NCBI GenBank assembly: GCA_030428695.1
Contig: JAUIEM010000194.1
Span: forward strand, 1-18,039
From: a bacterium
GTDB lineage: Bacteria; Planctomycetota; J058; JAJDCP01
DNA: 18,039 bases
Reading direction: 5' to 3'
A model generated the notes under the pieces. The model was not told where the DNA came from, did not search any database, and saw only the letters and a program-made list of their open reading frames with translations. Position numbers and translations under genes: made by a program. Below are positions 13,084-18,039 of the stretch, in pieces (position 1 is the first letter of the stretch; every line of letters begins with the position of its first letter).

Positions 13084-16000
13084 ATGGATAAGACCTGGGC
13101 ACAGAAGATCAGGACCGTCGGACAGGCGATCGAGCGCTTCGAGAAAGCGCCGGATGAGAAGCAGGCCGAAGCGCGGCGCGCCGCGGAGCAGGCCGTTCTC
13201 GGTGCCGCGGTCGCCGCGACCGGACGCGAGGCACGGGAGATCCATGTCGATCTCGATCTCGAAGGGACCTGCTGCGTTTCGGCGCCGGGGACCGAGACCT
13301 CGAAGGTCGTCGTCGGCAAGGGCATCCTGGAGTGTCGCGACGAGGCGGAGTTTCTGCGCAGCTTCGTGCGGGAGAGCCGCTACCGCGAGACGCTTCTCAA
13401 GCTCCACGACAACTGGGCAGGGTGCAAGGCCCGCTTCCCGGACATGTTCTCCTGGCAGGACTTCGTCGAGAAGCATCTCAGCGGCGCCCACACCCTCGAA
13501 GAGCTCGAGGGCTCGAGCGAGGGGCTGCTCGAGATGTTCGGTCTCGGCGCCGAAGACACCGGGCTGCGCGATATCCTGACCGGTCTCTTCGCCGCGAACC
13601 CGCGTCTCGGCCGCGAGCACTTCGAGCGGTTGCGCTCGCTCGCGCAGAAGCTCGGCGGCGACTGGGCCCTGCGTTTCCGTGAGCAGCTCAGCGCGCTCGG
13701 CGCGGAGATCGCGAAGCAGGACGTCGGGCCGGACAACCTCGCGCTGATCACCTTCCTGCTCGCGAGCGCGAAGGGCGAGCTGTCGCAGGAGGTCGGCGCG
13801 AACCTGCAGGCCAAGCTCGAGGCCTTCGAGAAGGAGAGTGGTCGCAAGCTCGCCCTCGGCGTGCGCGGCGAGTTCGTGCGCCAGTTCGGCCGGCGCCTGT
13901 TCGAGTCGATCCGGAAGCGCGACCAGCGGCTCAAGGCCCGGGCGCGGACGAAGGAAGAGATCGCCCAGGACGTCCACCAGATCTTCGCCGACCACATCGT
14001 CGACGGCCTGACCAATCAGGTCCGTCAGCGTATGGGCGGCTGGCTGTCGACGATGAACGACGCCCGCTTCTTCGGGCGCTTCGGGATCTGCCACGGCATC
14101 CTGAAGAAGTTCTTCCCGCAGCTCGAGGACTCGGTCCTGCATCAGTCGATGTTCGACCTCTCCTCGCTGACCCGTCATCGCATCACCGGCTTCCGCGAAG
14201 GTTACAAGGAGCTCGCGCAGCTGAGCGACGGCCTCGAGGTGGTCGTCTCGCGGGCCGGTAAGACCGAGAACGAGAGCGGCTTCGGCGACTGGGACTTCAG
14301 CAGCTGGGGCGACTACGGCGACGACGATGAAGGCGGCAGCTACGTCTTCACGAGCTCGCGTGGCTACGTCTCGTCCTCGCGCGGCGGCGGCAGCTCCCGT
14401 TTGCGGAGCGCCGGCCTGGCGGCCGCGATCGCCGACGCGGCCGGCGGTGGTACGCGCGACGTACGCTCGTCCTTCTTCCCCATCGTCGGGAGCGAAGGCG
14501 CTGCCCTCGGCTTCACCGTGCGGGCGAGCGGAAGCTCCGGCGGCTCCTCCCTCGGCGGCGGCGCGGCCTTCGGCGCGGGCCTGCCGAGCTGGGTGTCCGG
14601 CGGCGCCGGCACCGGCGCGACGAGCGGTGCGGGCATCGGTGGTGGAGCGAGCGCGGGCTTCGCCGGCGTCTCCGGTCTCGGCGCGGCGCTCGGCGGTGGC
14701 GCTGGTGGACGCGGCTTCAGCGGTCTGTCGGCCGGCCTGGCGTCGATCTACCCCGCGCGTCAGCTGTTCGGTTGGGAAGCGCCCGGGCGCTTCGGCAGCA
14801 ACCCGGCCGTCGGGCTCGGTGCTGCCGCAGCCGCGCGTGGTGGCCTCGACCGCCTGGCCGGGATGGACACCCGCGTCGGCGCACCCTGGCTGCGCCCGGC
14901 GATCGGGTTCGGGTCGCGCTTCGGTGGCGGATTCTCCGGAATGGCGACCGCCTGGGGCGGCACCGGCTTCCGCTCGAACCTCGGCAGCTTCCGCGGTCTG
15001 CCCGCTTTCGGCGGCACCGGTTTCGACAGCATCCGCGAGTGGCGGAGCGCGATGCCCGACCTGCGCTACGCCGGTATGAGCGGCGGTGGAGCAGGCTACA
15101 GCGGTGGCTACGGCGACGACTGGGACTTCGGCGGCGGCTTCGGTGATCTCGGCGGCGGCTTCGGCAGCTTCGGTGGCGGCTTCGGCGGCTTCGGTGGCGG
15201 TGGAGCGCGCGGCGGCTTCGGAGCGGGCGGTGGCTTCGGCTCGATGGGCGGGGGCGGCGGTGTCGCGTCGTTCAGCGGCGCCGGTGCCGGTGGCTTCGGT
15301 GCCCTCGGCAGCGCGGGCGGCTTCGGCTTCGCTCGCGGTCGCAGCGGCGGCTTCGGTGGGATCCGCGGCGGCGGGTTCGGCAGTCTGCGTTCGTCTGGAG
15401 CGTCGGCGTCGGGCTTCGGCTTCGACAGCGGCTTCCGCTCCCCGGCCTTCGCCCTGGCGGCGGGTGGCTTCGGCGCCCGTGGATTCGGCCGTGGCGGAGC
15501 CTCGGCCCGCGGCGGCTTCGGGTCGTTCCCGAGCCTGTCCGGCTTCCGCTCGGCTGGGGCCGGCGGGTTCGGTGCCTACGCTCCGGCGCGCGGTTTCGCG
15601 GCGGGCTTCGGGCGCAGCTTCGGTGGTGGCGCGGCGCGCGGCTGGTCGTCCGGCCTGGCGGGGTTCGGCTTCAGCGGTGTCCGCGGTGGCTTCGGCAGCA
15701 CGCCGATCTTCCGTGGCTTCCGCGGCGGCGCGATCGGGAGCGGCTTCAGCCCCGCCCTCGGCGGTTTTGGCAGCGGCGCGGGCTGGCTCGGTGCGGGGCG
15801 CCTCGGCGGCGGCTTCCGCAACTTCGGCGGCTTCGGCGGCGGCTTCAACAGCCGTTTCGCGTCCCTCGGTGGGGCCGTCGGGCTCGGTACCGGCTTCGGG
15901 ATGCGCAGCTTCAGCGGTGTCCCCGGCGGTTTCGGCGGAGGTGGCTTCGCGACGGGTGGTTTCGCCCCGCGTCCGATGAGCGCCTTCGTGTCCGGCCTCG

Positions 16001-18039
16001 GGCTGTCGATGCCCGTGCTGTCCCGCGGATCCTATGACAGCGGCTTCGGCTTCGGCGGTGGATTCGGTGGCGGCTTCGGCGGTGGATTTGGAGGCGGCTT
16101 CGGCGGTGGATTCCCGATGGGGTCGGCCTTCGGCGGCTTCGGCTTCGGCGCGGGTGCCTTCGGGCTGCCGGGTGCGGCGCTCGGCGGCGCGCGTTTCGCT
16201 GGCGCGGGCTTCGCCGGCATGGGCCTCGGTGGCGCCCGTCCGCTCGCGAGCTACGGCAGCCTCGGTGGCGGGCTGGGCCTCGGCTCCTTCCGTGGGGCGG
16301 GCTTCGGCTCGTCCGGTGGCGGCTTCCGCTTCAGCGGCGGCGGCTTCGGCGGCGCCTCCGGCCTCGGGCGTGGCTTCGGCGGCCTCGACTTCGGGAGCCG
16401 CGGCGGCTCCTGGACCGGCGGATCCCTCGGATTCTCGGGCCGTGGGGGCAGCTTCGGCGGCTTCCCCGGCCTCTCGCGTTCCTTCGGCGGGTTCCCGACC
16501 AGCTCCTTCCGCACGGGCTCCGGTGGCTTCTCCGGAGTGTCGTCCTTCACCGGGCTCGGTGGCCTGTCCTTCGGCGGCGCGCGGTCTGGCCTGCGTTTCG
16601 TCGGCGGCGGCGGGAGCTGGGGCGGGCTCGGCGGCAGCGCGTGGCGCGGTCCGTCCGGGTTCTCCAGCGGCCGGCTGTTCTCCCCGAGCCTGGGCGGCTT
16701 TGGCGGAGCGGGCGGCGCATGGAGCGGGCTGACGTCTTCGCTCGGGCGCTGGAACCCCGGCGTCGGGGCGTCCTTTGCGGGCTTCGGCGGTCGCAGCTTT
16801 GGCGGGTTCTCTTTCGGCGGGCGCGGCGCCTCCAGCATCGGCGGCTTCTCGGGCTTCCGTGCCGGTTCCAGCGGCCTTGGCTGGGGTGGACCGGCCGGAT
16901 CGTTCTCCCTCGGCGGGAGCTCCCCCGCGTTCCGGTGGAGCATGCCCGGCGCGTCCGGAAGCAGCCGTGGGTGGCAGATGGCGCCCTCCATGGGCTTCCG
17001 TAGCGGGAGCTTCGGCGGCTTCGGCGGCCTGCAGCTTGGTCGGGCGGGGACCGGATCTCTGTTCGCCCCCTCGTTCGGATTCGGGCGTTCGGTCTCCGGG
17101 TTGCGGCTCGGTGGCTCGCTCTCTTCGTGGCAGCCTTCGGGCTTCAATTTCGGCGGCGGGTTCCGCGCGGCGTCGGCGTTCCGCATGCCGACCGGTAGCA
17201 TGCCTTCGGCGTGGAGCGCGGGGACCGGGCTCGGTGGACGGTGGAGCTTTGGTGGCCTGGGCGGCGGCCGGATGCCCTCGTTCGGCCTCGGCTCGTCGTT
17301 CGGGTCGATCGGCGGGAGCTCGATGTTCGGCTTCCGTCCGCAGCTCGGGAGCTTTGGCTCCGCGATCGGCGGCGGCCTCGGCTTCGGCTCGAGTTTCCGC
17401 ATGCCGTCGTTCGGCAGCGCGGGGCTGGCGGCCGCGGGCTCCTTCCGGATGCCGGCTTTCAACTTCTCCGCAGGCTCCATGCACCTCGGGTCGCCCGCGA
17501 TGACGGGCCTTCGGCTCGGGAGCGGTTTCGGTTCGGGCTTCAACTTCGGCGGCATGCCGGCGTTCAACATGCCGGCGTTCAACATGCCGGGCATGATGCC
17601 GGGCTTCAAAATGCCGGGGATGCCGGGCTTTCAGATGGGGATGCCGGGCTTCAAAATGCCGGGAATGGGCGGTTTCCGTATGCCGAACATGCCCGGGTTC
17701 AAGATGCCGGGCATGTCCGGGTTCAGCATGCCGGGCCTGGGCGGTTTCCGCATGCCGAGCATGTCGGGCTTCAAGATGCCGAGCATGCCTGGGTTCCGCA
17801 TGCCGAGCATGTCGGGTTTCCGCATGCCGAGCATGTCCGGTCTGAGCGGATTCCGCATGCCGAGCATGTCTGGCTTCCGCATGCCGAGCATGTCTGGTTT
17901 CCGCATGCCGAGCATGGGCGGTTTCCGCATGCCGAGCATGGGCGGTTTCCGCATGCCGAGCATGTCTGGCTTCCGCATGCCGGGCATGGGTGGGTTCCGC
18001 ATGCCGAGCATGTCTGGCTTCCGCATGCCTGGCATGGGT
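13084..18039 (+). CDS. Giant Gly/Phe-rich repeat protein, open at right edge
   Basis: ATG 13084 opens a frame that stays free of stops for 1652 codons to the window end. Residues 1 to about 400 look folded and helical (for example KQAEARRAAEQAVLGAAVAATGREAR, RKRDQRLKARARTKEEIAQDVHQIFADHIVDG) with no signal peptide and no family I recognise. A short acidic-aromatic linker follows (GFGDWDFSSWGDYGDDDEGG, about 400-420), then a Gly/Ala-rich part (to about 620), then roughly 880 residues of Gly, Phe, Ser and Arg with very many GFG and GGF motifs, few acidic residues and almost no Lys. The last 147 residues are tandem octapeptides. Position after sheath, tube and small helical genes suggests a tape-measure, lumen or scaffold component of the injection system, but composition argues against an ordinary helical tape measure. 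A possible own promoter lies at 12978. Confidence 0.85.
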   Translation, partial: MDKTWAQKIRTVGQAIERFEKAPDEKQAEARRAAEQAVLGAAVAATGREAREIHVDLDLEGTCCVSAPGTETSKVVVGKGILECRDEAEFLRSFVRESRYRETLLKLHDNWAGCKARFPDMFSWQDFVEKHLSGAHTLEELEGSSEGLLEMFGLGAEDTGLRDILTGLFAANPRLGREHFERLRSLAQKLGGDWALRFREQLSALGAEIAKQDVGPDNLALITFLLASAKGELSQEVGANLQAKLEAFEKESGRKLALGVRGEFVRQFGRRLFESIRKRDQRLKARARTKEEIAQDVHQIFADHIVDGLTNQVRQRMGGWLSTMNDARFFGRFGICHGILKKFFPQLEDSVLHQSMFDLSSLTRHRITGFREGYKELAQLSDGLEVVVSRAGKTENESGFGDWDFSSWGDYGDDDEGGSYVFTSSRGYVSSSRGGGSSRLRSAGLAAAIADAAGGGTRDVRSSFFPIVGSEGAALGFTVRASGSSGGSSLGGGAAFGAGLPSWVSGGAGTGATSGAGIGGGASAGFAGVSGLGAALGGGAGGRGFSGLSAGLASIYPARQLFGWEAPGRFGSNPAVGLGAAAAARGGLDRLAGMDTRVGAPWLRPAIGFGSRFGGGFSGMATAWGGTGFRSNLGSFRGLPAFGGTGFDSIREWRSAMPDLRYAGMSGGGAGYSGGYGDDWDFGGGFGDLGGGFGSFGGGFGGFGGGGARGGFGAGGGFGSMGGGGGVASFSGAGAGGFGALGSAGGFGFARGRSGGFGGIRGGGFGSLRSSGASASGFGFDSGFRSPAFALAAGGFGARGFGRGGASARGGFGSFPSLSGFRSAGAGGFGAYAPARGFAAGFGRSFGGGAARGWSSGLAGFGFSGVRGGFGSTPIFRGFRGGAIGSGFSPALGGFGSGAGWLGAGRLGGGFRNFGGFGGGFNSRFASLGGAVGLGTGFGMRSFSGVPGGFGGGGFATGGFAPRPMSAFVSGLGLSMPVLSRGSYDSGFGFGGGFGGGFGGGFGGGFGGGFPMGSAFGGFGFGAGAFGLPGAALGGARFAGAGFAGMGLGGARPLASYGSLGGGLGLGSFRGAGFGSSGGGFRFSGGGFGGASGLGRGFGGLDFGSRGGSWTGGSLGFSGRGGSFGGFPGLSRSFGGFPTSSFRTGSGGFSGVSSFTGLGGLSFGGARSGLRFVGGGGSWGGLGGSAWRGPSGFSSGRLFSPSLGGFGGAGGAWSGLTSSLGRWNPGVGASFAGFGGRSFGGFSFGGRGASSIGGFSGFRAGSSGLGWGGPAGSFSLGGSSPAFRWSMPGASGSSRGWQMAPSMGFRSGSFGGFGGLQLGRAGTGSLFAPSFGFGRSVSGLRLGGSLSSWQPSGFNFGGGFRAASAFRMPTGSMPSAWSAGTGLGGRWSFGGLGGGRMPSFGLGSSFGSIGGSSMFGFRPQLGSFGSAIGGGLGFGSSFRMPSFGSAGLAAAGSFRMPAFNFSAGSMHLGSPAMTGLRLGSGFGSGFNFGGMPAFNMPAFNMPGMMPGFKMPGMPGFQMGMPGFKMPGMGGFRMPNMPGFKMPGMSGFSMPGLGGFRMPSMSGFKMPSMPGFRMPSMSGFRMPSMSGLSGFRMPSMSGFRMPSMSGFRMPSMGGFRMPSMGGFRMPSMSGFRMPGMGGFRMPSMSGFRMPGMG
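14344..17580 (+). repeat. Gly/Phe/Ser/Arg low-complexity coding region (FG-rich)
   Basis: Within the giant gene the translation is dominated by GFG, GGF, GGFG and SGF motifs with interspersed Arg and occasional Trp, Pro and Met. Aromatic residues recur every few positions, resembling the sticker-and-spacer layout of eukaryotic FG nucleoporins or keratin glycine loops; that likeness is by composition only. The DNA is correspondingly rich in GGCTTCGGC-type units with synonymous variation. Confidence 0.85.
16054..16113 (+). repeat. Five tandem GGGF units (12-base period)
   Basis: Five consecutive copies of Gly-Gly-Gly-Phe, each 12 bases, are encoded with varied synonymous codons (GGC/GGT/GGA, TTC/TTT). 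It is the most regular part of the FG-rich region. Confidence 0.85.
17599..18039 (+). repeat. Tandem 24-base repeat encoding (S/G/P)GF(R/K)MP(S/G)M
   Basis: I count 18 units to the window edge, where the array is still running. Early units use Lys and Pro/Gly (PGFKMPGM), later ones are nearly uniform (SGFRMPSM, GGFRMPSM). One unit is a residue short (PGFQMGM) and one three-residue insertion, SGL, breaks the register near 17836. Phe, a basic residue and two Met recur every eight residues. Confidence 0.95.

Noticed and set aside
12436..17484. A very long open frame (about 1680 codons) on the minus strand opposite the giant gene, Ala/Glu/Arg/Thr-rich
   Set aside because: It covers the tube 3-side gap, the small helical gene and most of the giant gene in antisense. 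Its low-complexity composition follows from the GC-rich codons of the plus-strand gene, and it lacks a ribosome binding site and any known motif.
17631..18035. Minus-strand open frame with repeated MRKPDMLG-type units
   Set aside because: It is the antisense reading of the octapeptide array; the plus-strand frame is continuous with a gene having a start, ribosome binding site and promoter.
17599..18039. Regular 24-base repeats considered as a CRISPR or intergenic tandem array
   Set aside because: There are no unique spacers, the period keeps the reading frame, and variants are mostly synonymous or conservative, so it is a coding repeat.
6216..18039. Prophage or phage-remnant interpretation of the tail genes
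   Set aside because: No capsid, portal, terminase or integrase genes are seen; a DUF4255/Pvc16-type cap, sheath duplication and three tube paralogues fit an eCIS. Genes beyond the window could still change this.
17599..18039. Likeness of GFKMP units to the repeats of human AHNAK
   Set aside because: Only the short FKMP string is shared; repeat length and context differ, so homology is not supported.

Overview
The window is GC-rich, gene-dense DNA from a Gram-negative-type bacterium: it has a lipoprotein with a lipobox, a UbiB-family kinase and sigma70-like promoters. The phylum cannot be fixed from sequence alone; a myxobacterial, planctomycetal or similar environmental lineage would fit. 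I recognised no tRNA, rRNA, CRISPR array, transposase or integrase.

Left part (1-2937): a tightly packed plus-strand cluster. It holds the C-terminal part of a UbiB/ABC1-family kinase-like protein with two membrane anchors, a small exported protein and a DUF1499 membrane protein, joined by stop/start overlaps. A separate small CxxC (zinc-ribbon-like) protein with a degenerate C-terminal repeat follows. Middle part (2960-6215): mostly minus strand. It holds a secreted lipoprotein with sialidase-type Asp-box motifs and its UUCG-loop terminator, a roughly 500-base intergenic region rich in inverted repeats, and a TerB-like small protein.

Right part (6216-18039): a plus-strand cluster for an extracellular contractile injection system (eCIS: Afp/PVC-like, a headless phage-tail machine). 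A near-consensus promoter (6216-6244) drives a Pvc16/DUF4255-type tail terminator. Then come a short sheath protein, two gp19-type tube proteins, a strong intrinsic terminator (9310-9349), a tail-assembly protein, an out-of-frame DUF6760-like ORF, a second and longer sheath, a third tube protein and a small helical protein. The last gene is enormous and still open at the right edge (13084-18039, more than 1650 residues). It has a helical N-terminal domain of about 400 residues, then over 1000 residues of Gly/Phe/Ser/Arg low complexity rich in GFG motifs, and finally a tandem array of the octapeptide (S/G/P)GF(R/K)MP(S/G)M. Spike, baseplate, ATPase and fibre genes are not in the window and would be expected further right.

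How the genes fit together: sheath and tube subunits form the contractile barrel, the DUF4255 protein caps it, and the tail-assembly pair probably acts as chaperone. The hairpin between sheath and first tube, the terminator after the second tube and -10-like boxes before the second sheath and the giant gene suggest separate expression levels for bulk and minor parts. The giant repeat protein sits where a tape-measure gene could be, but its composition is unlike an ordinary tape measure. It is the most interesting object here. The second is the possible -1 frameshift joining the tail-assembly gene to the DUF6760-like ORF, which would parallel the gpG/gpGT arrangement of phage lambda.
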